Positions 1 to 12,145 of a stretch of DNA of 64,000 bases are shown piece after piece. Source of the DNA: Micromonospora sp. WMMD1120 (lineage in GTDB: Bacteria > Actinomycetota > Actinomycetes > Mycobacteriales > Micromonosporaceae); assembly GCF_029626235.1 (NCBI RefSeq), contig NZ_JARUBO010000005.1, forward strand, positions 3,318,501 through 3,382,500. The letters are read 5' to 3'. The notes under the pieces are model-generated. The model did not search any database. It was not told the DNA's origin and worked only from the letters and a program-made list of their open reading frames with translations. Numbering within the stretch: position 1 is the first letter of the stretch; each line of letters starts with the position of its first letter. The position numbers were made by a program, and so were the translations under genes.

Positions 1-354
1 TGGGAACGATCTGGTAGGGCGAGCCGACTCCGTCCGAGCGGTCCTGCGTCGCGGTACCGAGATCGACCCGCAGTGCGGCGGCCAGCACGAGGGTGAACGT
101 GTTGAGCACGGCGTGGAGCATGACGGAGACCTCGAGACCGCCGGTGCGCCAGGTGATGATGGCGAGTCCGGTCCAGAGCGCCAGGTAACCAGACGATGAG
201 GTACGGATCGGTCGCGCCGTGGAGAGCTGTGAAGAGGAAGCTCGCCGATGCGGCGTTTGTCGCCGGCAAGTACCCGGTGGTACTCCACTCCGGTCGTGCT
301 GGGCGGCTCGCTGCGGTCCGGGGTGCGAGGCCGGCTCGTGTGGGTGAAGGTCAT
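1..354 (-). pseudogene. Decayed CPBP-family intramembrane protease gene
   Basis: Reading leftward from an ATG at 354, behind an AAGGAAAT ribosome site, the frame gives a normal actinobacterial CPBP start ending in EYHRVLAGDKRRIG. The next family motif, SFLFTALHGATDPYLIVW, follows at once in a second frame, and the last one, ITWRTGGLEVSVMLHAVLN, lies in a third frame running off the window edge. In intact family members the first two blocks are separated by roughly 170 residues of membrane helices containing the catalytic EExxxR motif, so an internal deletion of about 500 bases plus a later frameshift is inferred. The product cannot be an active protease. CPBP enzymes are membrane proteases of the CAAX/Rce1 type. 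Confidence 0.8.
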
Positions 355-374
355 GGGATTTCCTTGCGGGAAGG

Positions 375-1025
375 TCACTTGCCGGCCTGGTCGACAAAGC
401 CGTAGCGCAGGCGCAGGGCCCGCTCGGTGCTCGCCAGAATCGCACCGACGGCGAGGGCGAAGTTGAGCCAGATCGGCAGATGGACGGGCAAGTCGAGATG
501 TCCGGTGCGCTCGGCGACTGCGGGGATCCGCGAGATCGGCTCGGCGAGTTGCAGCAGGTTCAGTCCTGCTCCGCCGAGCAGAACCAGCATCGAGAGGAGA
601 CCGACCGAGCGACTCAGCGCTCGGTGGTCGTGTTCCAGGCGAGCGCGGCGCCCCTCGGCGGTCCTCGGATCGGGGATCAGTGGGTGTGTTCGGCCGGCGG
701 TGGGGACGTAGTGGCAGCGCTTGATTCCGAAGGCGCTGACGGCCACCTCGATGGTGCCGCCCTCGACCGGGAACGCCGCCGGAAGCTTCGATGCGGCGAG
801 GTGCCTGCCCTCGAGGTACAGGTGTGCCTTCGCCCTGCCGCTGCCCGAATCGGCCCGGTACGGAAGGTCGACCGCGTACGCCAGTCGCCGGCCGTCCCTC
901 CGGGTTAACGGCAGGTGGAACAGCGTTCGGAAGGGCAACTGCCACCAGCGCACCGGTTTCAACGTCCGGCCGTCCCCGACCTCGATGCGCGCGGCCGCTC
1001 TGCGTCGCCGCCACTTTTCGATCAT
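375..1025 (-). CDS. Membrane protein of unknown function, divergent from a TetR regulator
   Basis: A 216-residue protein with a basic N-terminus ([15 protein letters not shown]), a soluble beta-rich middle part of about 120 residues, and two C-terminal hydrophobic segments (around SVGLLSMLVLLGGAGLNLL and LPIWLNFALAVGAILA). No family is recognised. The ATG at 1025 is preferred over an in-frame GTG at 1055, because the GTG sits almost inside the left operator copy and has no ribosome site. The gene is transcribed away from the TetR gene and shares its operator region, so it is the likely target of that repressor. TetR-controlled membrane proteins are often involved in efflux or envelope functions, but nothing in this sequence shows transport. 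Confidence 0.7.
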   Translation of the reverse strand: MIEKWRRRRAAARIEVGDGRTLKPVRWWQLPFRTLFHLPLTRRDGRRLAYAVDLPYRADSGSGRAKAHLYLEGRHLAASKLPAAFPVEGGTIEVAVSAFGIKRCHYVPTAGRTHPLIPDPRTAEGRRARLEHDHRALSRSVGLLSMLVLLGGAGLNLLQLAEPISRIPAVAERTGHLDLPVHLPIWLNFALAVGAILASTERALRLRYGFVDQAGK

Positions 1026-1059
1026 GTTTTCTCGCTGCCCCCGCCCTCGTCGCACGCAC

Positions 1060-1099
1060 TAACACACTGTGCTAGTGGCGACGGTAGCACAGTGTGTTA
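1060..1099. promoter_or_regulatory. Twin TetR-type operators in a divergent promoter region
   Basis: TAACACACTGTGCTA (1060-1074) and its exact reverse complement TAGCACAGTGTGTTA (1085-1099) are separated by 10 bases. Each 15-mer is itself an almost perfect palindrome (TAACACA/TGTGCTA), so the site looks like two half-overlapping dyads centred 25 bases apart. It lies between the divergent membrane-protein and TetR genes. The inferred role is autoregulation of the TetR gene and repression of the divergent gene. Confidence 0.8.
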
Positions 1100-1124
1100 G
1101 TAGAGTGGTCGAGGAGGTGGAACG

Positions 1125-1724
1125 GTGACTCAGGGAGAAGAGACCACCGGCTCGCGGGAGAAGATCCTCGCCGCTGCGGCGGCGATGCTCGCCGAGGATG
1201 TGATGGCGAGGTTGAGCGTGCGAGCGGTCGCCGCGCGCGCCGGGGTGAGCACGGGCTCGCTCAGGTTCCACTTTCCGACTCAGCGGGAGCTGAAGGACGC
1301 GGTGCTGTCCCGGATCTACACGCAGGTGTTCCCGGACAGCCCGATCCACGACCGGTCGCTCCCGGCGCGGGATCGGCTGGTCAGCTGTCTGCGCCAGGTA
1401 CTCGCCCCCGCCGGGGTCGGGGCGCGGGCCCGTGCGGCGTGGACCCTGGCGTACCAGGCGTTCATCGCGTCCGAACCGACGGAGCAGGTGCGTGCGGAGT
1501 ACCTCGCGGTGGAGCGCGGAGGATGGCAACGTGTCGAGTACTGGCTGTCGGTTCTGGCTGACGAGGGCGCACTACCCAAGGAAGACCACGCCCGCCGGAT
1601 CAAGTTCCTGCTGACCGTTCTCAACGGGTTGTCGATCGAGCGGGCCCTACCCGCCGAGGACTCCATCCTGGAGACCGAGACCGAAACCCTCTACCTAGCC
1701 GTTGACTCCGTCCTCAGGTCCTGA
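1125..1724 (+). CDS. TetR/AcrR-family transcriptional regulator
   Basis: A 199-residue protein with the usual TetR layout. The N-terminal helix-turn-helix spans residues 10-55 (REKILAAAAAMLAEDVMARLSVRAVAARAGVSTGSLRFHF), and a helical ligand-binding/dimerisation domain follows. The GTG start follows a GAGGAGG ribosome site at 1110-1116. The perfect inverted-repeat operators at 1060-1099 lie immediately upstream. The protein probably represses itself and the divergent membrane-protein gene; the inducing ligand is unknown. It is followed by a GC-rich hairpin. Confidence 0.9.
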   Translation: MTQGEETTGSREKILAAAAAMLAEDVMARLSVRAVAARAGVSTGSLRFHFPTQRELKDAVLSRIYTQVFPDSPIHDRSLPARDRLVSCLRQVLAPAGVGARARAAWTLAYQAFIASEPTEQVRAEYLAVERGGWQRVEYWLSVLADEGALPKEDHARRIKFLLTVLNGLSIERALPAEDSILETETETLYLAVDSVLRS

Positions 1725-1731
1725 ACCAGGG

Positions 1732-1768
1732 GCCGCGCCCCCGACCGGGTGCTGGTCGAGGGCGCGGC
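1732..1768. terminator. Hairpin terminator between convergent genes
   Basis: Arms of 15 bases (1732-1746 and 1754-1768) pair with one mismatch around a 7-base loop. The hairpin lies between the TetR stop and the end of the convergent esterase gene and has no U-tract, as is common in actinomycetes. Confidence 0.6.
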
Positions 1769-1782
1769 GGTCCCGCCTCAGG

Positions 1783-3015
1783 TCACGGGCTGAGGCAGGT
1801 CGGCGCTGGGACGCTGCCCGCTGTTCCGGAACCGAGGAGGCCGAAGCTCGTGCTGGCGTTGGCGGCGAGCGCGCCGTTGTAGGACGCGTTGCGGACTGTC
1901 GCTGTCGAGCCGCTGGTGCTCAGGGCGCCGTTCCAGACCTGGCTGATGGTCTGGCCGTTGCCCAGGCTCCATCCGACGGTCCAGCCGTTGATCGCGGCGG
2001 CGCCGGCGGTCACGGTGACCTCGGCCTGAAAGCCGCCGGACCACGAGTTGACGGTGCGGTAGGTGGCCGTGCAGTCGGCGTCGGAGGGCGGTGGCGGGGT
2101 GGTGGTGGGTGGTGACGTCGGGCCGTCCGGCGGCACCAGGGGGCAGGTGGCGGAGTACCGCGAGACGCCGGTGCGGTCCGCCAACGGGCAGAGGAACGGC
2201 GTGTACCGCGTGTCGTTGTCGAGGAACGTCTTGAGCCAGGGGATCAGGACGCGCATCTCGGTCGGGTTCGGCCTGGTGAAGGAGAGATGGTCGTTGCCGG
2301 CCAACTCCGCCCAGGCGTGCTCCACCGTGGCGGGCAGCGAGTTGTGGATGCCCTGCACGTAGGAGGGCGTCACCGTGCCGTCGTTCTGCCCGGAGATGAG
2401 CATTGTGGGAACCTGGGTGGTGGACATGTTCAGGCTGTTTCCCGGCGCTCCGGGCGCCAGACCGACAGCCGTTCTCAGGGTCGGCCGCCGCAGGGCGGCG
2501 AGCAGCGTTCCGGCCCCGCCCGCCGAGTGGCCCATGACGCCCAGGCGGTCGGGGTCGACCCGGTTCCGCACCGTACTGGTCCGGGTCAGGTAGTCCAGCG
2601 CGGCGAGCAGCTGGGTGGCCCGGGCGTCGGCGCCGTCGGTGCGGCTGTTCGTCTCGATGCCGAGCACGACGAACCCGAAGGACGCCAGCCAGGGGCCCAT
2701 CCAGGCCTCCTCGTTGGCGAACAGGGCGGAGTAGCCGGGCACGATCGCGATCGCGCCCCAGGTGCCCAGGCTGGTGTCGGTCGGGTAGTAGACGTACCCG
2801 CCGTTGAAGCCGTTGCCGGCCGGGACCGTCGCCTGGGTGGTGGCGAACGGCCCGCGGGTGGCGGCGATGCTTGCCGGGGTCGGGTCGGGGCCGCGCTGGT
2901 ACGGGCTGTCGGCGACCGCCGCGTCCCGCGTCGTCGTCGCCAACGCCAGGCCGAGGACGACCGCGAGGCCGGCCGTGAGCCATCTGACCGGCGTACGGTG
3001 TGGTGGCGTTTTCAC
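1783..3015 (-). CDS. Secreted cutinase/PETase-type polyester hydrolase with C-terminal CBM2
   Basis: A 410-residue secreted protein: signal peptide (1-36), alpha/beta-hydrolase (about 37-292), a Pro/Thr linker (about 293-311) and a CBM2 module bounded by Cys315 and Cys407. The hydrolase matches actinobacterial cutinases such as those of Thermobifida along its length: SPYQRGPDPT start, YYPTDTSLGTWGAIAIVPGY, nucleophile Ser164 in GHSAGG, Asp212 in GQNDGTVTP, His243 in GNDHLSF, NDTRYTPFLCP, and a C-terminal Cys276/Cys291 pair. Differences from the classical enzymes are GHSAGG for GHSMGG and the lack of the active-site Trp normally found in TPWH. The CBM2 tryptophans (325, 345, 349, 361) suggest cellulose or chitin binding. 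The family hydrolyses cutin-like esters outside the cell. The exact substrate is unknown. Confidence 0.88.
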   Translation of the reverse strand: MKTPPHRTPVRWLTAGLAVVLGLALATTTRDAAVADSPYQRGPDPTPASIAATRGPFATTQATVPAGNGFNGGYVYYPTDTSLGTWGAIAIVPGYSALFANEEAWMGPWLASFGFVVLGIETNSRTDGADARATQLLAALDYLTRTSTVRNRVDPDRLGVMGHSAGGAGTLLAALRRPTLRTAVGLAPGAPGNSLNMSTTQVPTMLISGQNDGTVTPSYVQGIHNSLPATVEHAWAELAGNDHLSFTRPNPTEMRVLIPWLKTFLDNDTRYTPFLCPLADRTGVSRYSATCPLVPPDGPTSPPTTTPPPPSDADCTATYRTVNSWSGGFQAEVTVTAGAAAINGWTVGWSLGNGQTISQVWNGALSTSGSTATVRNASYNGALAANASTSFGLLGSGTAGSVPAPTCLSP

Positions 3016-3081
3016 TTCCGCGTTCTCCTTCGGTTCGGGGCGCGCGTGCGGTGGTGGGAGGTGGTGTCCGCGTCCCGTCCG

Positions 3082-4344
<1,263 letters not shown>

Positions 4345-4384
4345 TCATGTCGGCACGGCGATGCCGCCTCAGCACTGGGACGAG

Positions 4385-4410
4385 TGTGAGCGTTAACAAC
4401 GAAGATTGTA
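4385..4410 (-). promoter_or_regulatory. Promoter and LacI-type operator of the SGNH hydrolase gene
   Basis: On the minus strand a -10-like TACAAT (4405-4410) is followed by the near-palindrome TGTTAACGCTCACA (4385-4398; centre CG), about where transcription would start. The form resembles sites of actinobacterial LacI-family sugar repressors (TGTnAnCGnTnACA). It lies in the 511-base gap between the SGNH gene and the divergent GH3 gene. No other coding sequence is seen in that gap. Confidence 0.6.
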
Positions 4411-4538
4411 AATTCTTTGGGTCGGCCAGGTCCAGCGGGACCGGCAGCCGGGTGCCCCAACCGCGGGCCCGAGAGCGGTACGCGGTGGCGACGCGGCCGG
4501 CGAAGATCGGCGCCCAGCCGGCGTAGGTGCCGGGACGG

Positions 4539-4634
4539 TTGCCCATTCAATCGGCGCGCATCTATAGTTTCGCGAATCGCGACATTCATGGCCGTGGTGA
4601 CGCGGCCGGATCGTCGAAGCGCTTCGACGATCCG
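4539..4634 (+). promoter_or_regulatory. Promoter and 28-base palindromic operator of the GH3 gene
   Basis: TTGCCC (4539-4544) and TATAGT (4563-4568), spaced by 18 bases, form a plausible promoter. Downstream lies a perfect 28-base palindrome (4607-4634) centred on GAAGC|GCTTC. Its symmetric CGAAGCGCTTCG core is typical of LacI-type repressor sites, and its position between promoter and gene suggests roadblock repression. Confidence 0.65.
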
Positions 4635-4723
4635 TCGTTCAGGCCCGTCAGCCGGGTGTCGAGCCTGGCCACGCCGGTCTCGGCGCTGTCTGGCGCCGGT
4701 CGTACGACATGAGGAGAAACCGC

Positions 4724-7708
4724 ATGCGGAACTGGCGCCTTCGGCGCGGAATCACCGCGCTCGCGCTCGCCCTGCTGGCCCTACCGGCCGTTCCCGGCAC
4801 CGCGCTCGCCGAGCCCACCTATCCGTTCCGAGATCCGCACCTGCCGGTGCACGCCCGGGTCGACGACCTGCTCGGGCGGCTGACCCTGGACGAGAAGATC
4901 TCCTGGCTGCACCAGTACCAGCCGGCCGTGCCCCGGCTGGGCATCGGCCTGTTCAAGACCGGCACCGAGGCGCTGCACGGGGTGGCCTGGTCGACCGACA
5001 TCGACAACAACGGCGCGGTGGTCAAGGCGCGCGGCACCACCTTTCCGCAGCCGGTGGGGATGGCGAGCACCTGGAATCCCGACCTGGTCCGGCGGGTGGG
5101 CTCCGCCGTCGGCGACGAGGCGCGCGGTTACCACGCGCAGAACCCCCGGGTGTGGGGCCTCAACCTCTGGGCGCCGGTGGTGAACCCGCTGCGCGATCCC
5201 CGGTGGGGCCGCAACGAGGAGGGCTACTCGGAGGACCCGCTGCTCACCGGCGCGATCTCCACCGCGTACGGCACGGGGATGACCGGTGGCGACCCGAACC
5301 ACCTGAAGACCGCTCCGACCCTCAAGCACTACCTGGCCTACAACAACGAGGTGCGGCGGGACGTCACCTCGTCGAACGTGCCTCCACGGGTGCTCAACGA
5401 GTACGACCGCGCGGCCTTCGAGCCGGCCATCGCCGCCAACGCGGCGACCGGGATGATGGCCGCGTACAACCTGGTCAACGGACGCCCGGCGACCGTCGAC
5501 CCGGACCTCGACACGGTGGTACGCGGCTGGACCGACCAGCGGCTGATGCACGTCACCGACGCCTGGGCGCCGAACAACCTGGTCAACTCCCAGAAGTACT
5601 ACGGCACCCAGGCGGAGGCGAACGCGGCGATCATCAAGGCCGGCCTCAGCAGCTTCATCACCGACGACACCAACGCCCAGCCGACGGTCACCGCCATCCG
5701 GCAGGCCCTCGCCAGCGGCCTGATCAGCGAGGGAGACATCGACACCCGGATCAGGGACATCCTGACCATCCGGTTCCGGCTCGGTGAGTTCGACCCGGGC
5801 GGCGGCCGCTACGGCGGCATCAATCCGGACGTCATCAACAGCCCCCAGCACCAGCGCCTCGCCCGGCAGGCCGCCGGCGAGGCGATGGTGCTGTTGAAGA
5901 ACTCGCGCCGGGCGCTACCGCTGGACCCGGCCCGGACCCGCAGTGTGGCGGTGCTCGGCCCGCTGGCCGACACCCTCTACTCCGACTGGTACGGCGCCGA
6001 CCTGCCGTACCAGGTGACGGCGCTCGACGGCATCCGCGAACGGTTGGGCGACAGGGCCAGGGTGAGCGGGCTCGACGGGGCGGACCGGATCGCGCTGAAG
6101 GTGGTGGAGACCGGTCGGTACGTCTCGGCCACCGGCACCACCGACGCCGACCGGGTCCTCGGGACCGGCGCCGCGCCGGCGCCCGTCGCCCAGTTCGACG
6201 AGGTCGACTGGGGGCAGGGCGTGGTGACGTTGCGCAACGCCGCCAACGGCCGCTACCTCGGCTACAACTGGGGGCCGTTCGTCACCCGCGACGAGCAACC
6301 GAACGGCTGGTACGTGCAGCAGCAGTTCAAACTGGAGCCGCGGTCCGACGGGACCGTGGTGCTGCGGTACGCCGGCTACGAGACCAAGGAGAGCTGGTTC
6401 GGGGTCAACACGTACGTCACTGTTGGCGACGACGGCGCGCTCACGCTCGGCGCGGCGACCCCGGACGCCGCCACCCGCTTCAGCCGCGAGGTCATCAGCA
6501 GCGGAATCGACCGGGCGGTGGCGGCGGCGAAGGCGGCGGACACCGCGGTGCTCGTCGTCGGCAGCAACCCGTTCATCAACGGCCGGGAGGCGCACGACCG
6601 GTCGTCGACGGCGCTCAGCGCCGGGCAGGAGGCGCTGGTCAAGGCCGTGACCACCGCCAATCCGCGGACGGTGCTGGTGCTCCAGACCAGTTACCCGGTC
6701 ACCACCGCCTGGGCGCAGGAGAACGTGCCGGCCATCGTCTGGACCACCCACGCGGGCGCGGAGACCGGGCACGCCGTCGCCGACGTCCTGTTCGGCGACC
6801 GCAACCCGTCTGGTCGGCTCACCCAGACCTGGTACCGCTCGGACGCGCAGCTCCCACCCGACCTGCTGGAGTACGACATCATCTCGTCGGGGCAGACCTA
6901 CCTCTACAGCACCGCGAAGCCGCTTTACCCGTTCGGGCACGGGCTGTCGTACACCCGTTTCCGGTACGGCCAGCTGCGTACCGGCGGCCAGGCTGTCGGG
7001 GCCGACGGCACCATCACGGCCAGCGTCGACGTGACGAACGTCGGTGACCGGGCCGGGTCCGAGGTGGTCCAGCTCTACGCCCACCAGCGCACCTCGCGGG
7101 ACGTGACGCCGCTGCGCCAGCTCAGGGCGTTCCAACGGGTGGAACTCGCGCCGGGGCAGACCCGGACGGTGACGCTGCGGCTGCCGGCCGCCGACCTCGC
7201 GCACTGGGACGTCACCAGGGACCGGTGGGTGGTCGAGTCGTCCACGTACGACCTGCTGGCCGGCTCGTCCGTCGGGGACATCCGGGCCCGGGCGGCGGTG
7301 CGGGTGCGCGGCGAGACGATTCCGGCGCGTGACCTGTCCAGGCTCACCCGGGCCGAGAACTTCGACAGGTACGCGGGGGTCCGGCTGGTCGACGAGTCGA
7401 AGGTGCGCGGTACGGCCGTGGGCGCCACAGCGGCCGGTCAGTGGATCTCCTTCGACGGTTCCGCCCTCCGTGCCGGCGCGCGCACCTTCACCGCGACGGT
7501 CGCCAGGGCCGGCGCGGACGCCGGCGCCATCCAGATCCGACTGGGATCGCCCACCGGGCGACTGCTGGGCACGGTCGGGGTGCCCAGCACCGGAGACGAC
7601 TACCGGTACGTCAGCGTCAGCACCGAGTTGACCCGGGCGGTCGGCGCCGGGGACGTGTTCCTGGTGTTCGACTCCCCGCTGCGGCTGGCGACCTTCGCCA
7701 TCCGGTGA
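4724..7708 (+). CDS. Secreted GH3 glycosidase with inserted trefoil-like domain and C-terminal CBM6-like module
   Basis: A 994-residue secreted glycoside hydrolase family 3 protein. After a signal peptide come the GH3 N-terminal barrel (DPRWGRNEEGYSEDP, PTLKHYLAYNN; predicted nucleophile Asp279 in HVTDAW) and the C-terminal GH3 domain (EAMVLLKN). The latter is interrupted at about 446-590 by a segment resembling a fascin/ricin-like trefoil (RYVSATG, NGRYLGYNWG). GH3 motifs then resume (VVGSNPFINGREAHDRSS), followed by an Fn3-like domain (PFGHGLSYTRF) and a CBM6-like C-terminus. Family members act as exo-beta-glucosidases or beta-xylosidases; specificity cannot be fixed here. ATG 4724 is chosen over 4709 because it follows GAGGAGA. 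The next gene lies 384 bases away and has its own regulatory palindromes. Confidence 0.9.
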   Translation: MRNWRLRRGITALALALLALPAVPGTALAEPTYPFRDPHLPVHARVDDLLGRLTLDEKISWLHQYQPAVPRLGIGLFKTGTEALHGVAWSTDIDNNGAVVKARGTTFPQPVGMASTWNPDLVRRVGSAVGDEARGYHAQNPRVWGLNLWAPVVNPLRDPRWGRNEEGYSEDPLLTGAISTAYGTGMTGGDPNHLKTAPTLKHYLAYNNEVRRDVTSSNVPPRVLNEYDRAAFEPAIAANAATGMMAAYNLVNGRPATVDPDLDTVVRGWTDQRLMHVTDAWAPNNLVNSQKYYGTQAEANAAIIKAGLSSFITDDTNAQPTVTAIRQALASGLISEGDIDTRIRDILTIRFRLGEFDPGGGRYGGINPDVINSPQHQRLARQAAGEAMVLLKNSRRALPLDPARTRSVAVLGPLADTLYSDWYGADLPYQVTALDGIRERLGDRARVSGLDGADRIALKVVETGRYVSATGTTDADRVLGTGAAPAPVAQFDEVDWGQGVVTLRNAANGRYLGYNWGPFVTRDEQPNGWYVQQQFKLEPRSDGTVVLRYAGYETKESWFGVNTYVTVGDDGALTLGAATPDAATRFSREVISSGIDRAVAAAKAADTAVLVVGSNPFINGREAHDRSSTALSAGQEALVKAVTTANPRTVLVLQTSYPVTTAWAQENVPAIVWTTHAGAETGHAVADVLFGDRNPSGRLTQTWYRSDAQLPPDLLEYDIISSGQTYLYSTAKPLYPFGHGLSYTRFRYGQLRTGGQAVGADGTITASVDVTNVGDRAGSEVVQLYAHQRTSRDVTPLRQLRAFQRVELAPGQTRTVTLRLPAADLAHWDVTRDRWVVESSTYDLLAGSSVGDIRARAAVRVRGETIPARDLSRLTRAENFDRYAGVRLVDESKVRGTAVGATAAGQWISFDGSALRAGARTFTATVARAGADAGAIQIRLGSPTGRLLGTVGVPSTGDDYRYVSVSTELTRAVGAGDVFLVFDSPLRLATFAIR

Positions 7709-7715
7709 CGGAGTC

Positions 7716-7746
7716 CGGGCCGGGGCGGACGTCGCGCCCCGGCCCG
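7716..7746. terminator. Hairpin terminator after the GH3 gene
   Basis: Twelve-base GC-rich arms (7716-7727 and 7735-7746) pair perfectly around a 7-base loop just after the GH3 stop codon. They lie at the start of a 384-base gap to the next gene. Confidence 0.7.
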
Positions 7747-7930
7747 TGGCCCGCGCGTGCCCTGGTCACCGCCTGTTTCCGGCGACGGCGCCTGGCCTGC
7801 CGGCGGTGCCCGGTCACCGCGTCGGCGGCAATCATCCGATGACCCCTGGATGAGGCCCGCCGACATTGATCGTTATGCCGGCTTCATCCCTAATAGCATA
7901 TAGACGTCCGGCGATTGACGGTTGCATTCA

Positions 7931-7964
7931 TCACACGTGTGACCTACGCTTCGAAAAGATTTCG
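7931..7964 (+). promoter_or_regulatory. Two palindromes upstream of the beta-helix gene
   Basis: TCACACGTGTGA (7931-7942) is a perfect 12-base palindrome, and CGAAAAGATTTCG (7952-7964) has 5-base inverted arms around AGA. The region 7860-7980 is more AT-rich than its surroundings, with a possible -10 TATAGA just upstream. These are plausible repressor sites controlling the gene at 8093; the second resembles CGAAA-n-TTTCG sites of LacI-type xylan regulators. Confidence 0.5.
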
Positions 7965-8080
7965 AGTCGATTAACACGAGAGTGCGGTCGGGCGACGAAA
8001 AGCCCTGCCGGCCCTGATGGCGTCGCTGTTTCCGTACTCATCGTTCGATACGCACGGGGTCCCCTGCCGACGGCACATGA

Positions 8081-10789
<2,709 letters not shown>

Positions 10790-10803
10790 GCGCCACCGGA
10801 ACC

Positions 10804-10835
10804 CCGGGGCCAGGCCGACACGGGCCTGGCCCCGG
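10804..10835. terminator. Bidirectional hairpin terminator
   Basis: Perfect 13-base arms (10804-10816 and 10823-10835) with a 6-base loop lie exactly between the ends of the convergent beta-helix and DUF1996 genes. Confidence 0.8.
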
Positions 10836-12044
10836 CTACTTCTGGTAGCCGTAGTTGTCGCAGGTCCGGCGTTGCAGCACACAGTTCTTGGTGCGCTTGT
10901 TCATCGTGGTGACGTCCCACATCACGAACGCGTCCCCGTGCATCGACGAAGCGCTCTTGCCCTCCTTGTCGGAGGACAGGTAATAGCCCGCGGGGGTTCC
11001 CTTGACCGGGTACTGGATGTCGAAGGTGATCGCCGGGACGCGCACCGGGTGGCTGCTCGGGCAGCCGCCGCCGGTGCCGTACGCGACGTGGTCCTTGTGG
11101 TTGGGGCTGTCCAGGTGCTTGCCGTCCCAGCAGTCGGGGAACTGCATCATGTAGTGCAGGGTGGCGTCCCCGCCGCAGATCGGCCAGTTGCCGTTGGTGC
11201 TACGGGCGATGCCGTCCAGGTCGCCGGGGCCGTAGAAGGCGCAGTAGAACTGGCCGGTCGCGCCGCGCGGGGTCGGCTTCTTCTTCTTGGCGTCGCCGGA
11301 GATCATCCGCAGGCCGTTGGGCATGGGCATCTGGCCGGTCGACGTCTTCGCCAGGGACCGGTAGTAGACCCGGAATCCGGAGGTCTCGACGGGCTTGCCG
11401 GTGCCGTTGTCGTAGAGCGTGGGGACCCAGTAGGCGGAGTGGTCCTGGACCGGCTTGCAGGAGGTGGCGGTGAACTTCGTCAGGTCACCCGCGACCGTGT
11501 CCGCGTCGACCGCCCTGTTGCCCACGAACGAGTGCATGTGGGAGGCGCCCGGCAGGCCGGGCGCGACGATCGGGTCGTCCGGCAGCCGGTGACTGTACTG
11601 GCAGTCCGCCCGGAACTCGGGCAGGTTGCCCACGCCGGCCGGGACGGGGTCGGTCTTCAACGCCCGGTACGCGTCGACCTGCGCCTTCCAGGCGGCACGG
11701 TCCACCGGCACCCAGCCGGTCGCCGGGACCTTCGGCGCGGCGGAGGCGGACGGCTTCGCGGAGGCCGACGGCGTCGTGGACGCCGATGCTGACGCCGACG
11801 GGCCGACCGAGGCGGACGACCCAGCCGACCCTGCCGGGGATGTCTCCGGGTTCTCGACGGCGTTCGCCGCGTTCGTCGGTTCCGGCGCGTCGGCTCGGGT
11901 GGTCGAGTAGACGCCGGCCGCACCGATGACGAGCACGGCGGCGACGCCGGCGGCGATGCCCAGCCGATGGCGGGCGAACCGGCTCACCGGACGCGGCGGT
12001 GGCGGCGGGCTCGCCGGCGCTTCGCGAAACGAGGCGTACGACAC
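10836..12044 (-). CDS. Membrane-anchored DUF1996 protein
   Basis: A 402-residue protein with a Pro-rich cytoplasmic N-terminus, one membrane segment (about residues 29-48), a long Ser/Ala-rich spacer (about 55-105) and a C-terminal DUF1996 domain. The domain is marked by DDPIVAPGLPGASHMHSFVGN, HSAYWVPTLYD, FPDCWDG and CPSSHPVRVPAITFDIQYP. DUF1996 occurs in secreted fungal and actinobacterial proteins with no established function. The conserved His and Cys residues could be structural or metal-binding. GTG 12044 follows a GGGGAG site. The AT-rich stretch at 12118-12134 upstream may contain its promoter. Confidence 0.85.
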   Translation of the reverse strand: MSYASFREAPASPPPPPRPVSRFARHRLGIAAGVAAVLVIGAAGVYSTTRADAPEPTNAANAVENPETSPAGSAGSSASVGPSASASASTTPSASAKPSASAAPKVPATGWVPVDRAAWKAQVDAYRALKTDPVPAGVGNLPEFRADCQYSHRLPDDPIVAPGLPGASHMHSFVGNRAVDADTVAGDLTKFTATSCKPVQDHSAYWVPTLYDNGTGKPVETSGFRVYYRSLAKTSTGQMPMPNGLRMISGDAKKKKPTPRGATGQFYCAFYGPGDLDGIARSTNGNWPICGGDATLHYMMQFPDCWDGKHLDSPNHKDHVAYGTGGGCPSSHPVRVPAITFDIQYPVKGTPAGYYLSSDKEGKSASSMHGDAFVMWDVTTMNKRTKNCVLQRRTCDNYGYQK

Positions 12045-12145
12045 GGGTCACTCCCCACGAGCAGACGATGGCATTGACCCGGACGGCCACGGCCGCCGTA
12101 TGGTAGGCGCTCGCCCGGGGCGCCCGATAGTTTTCTAAACCTTCC

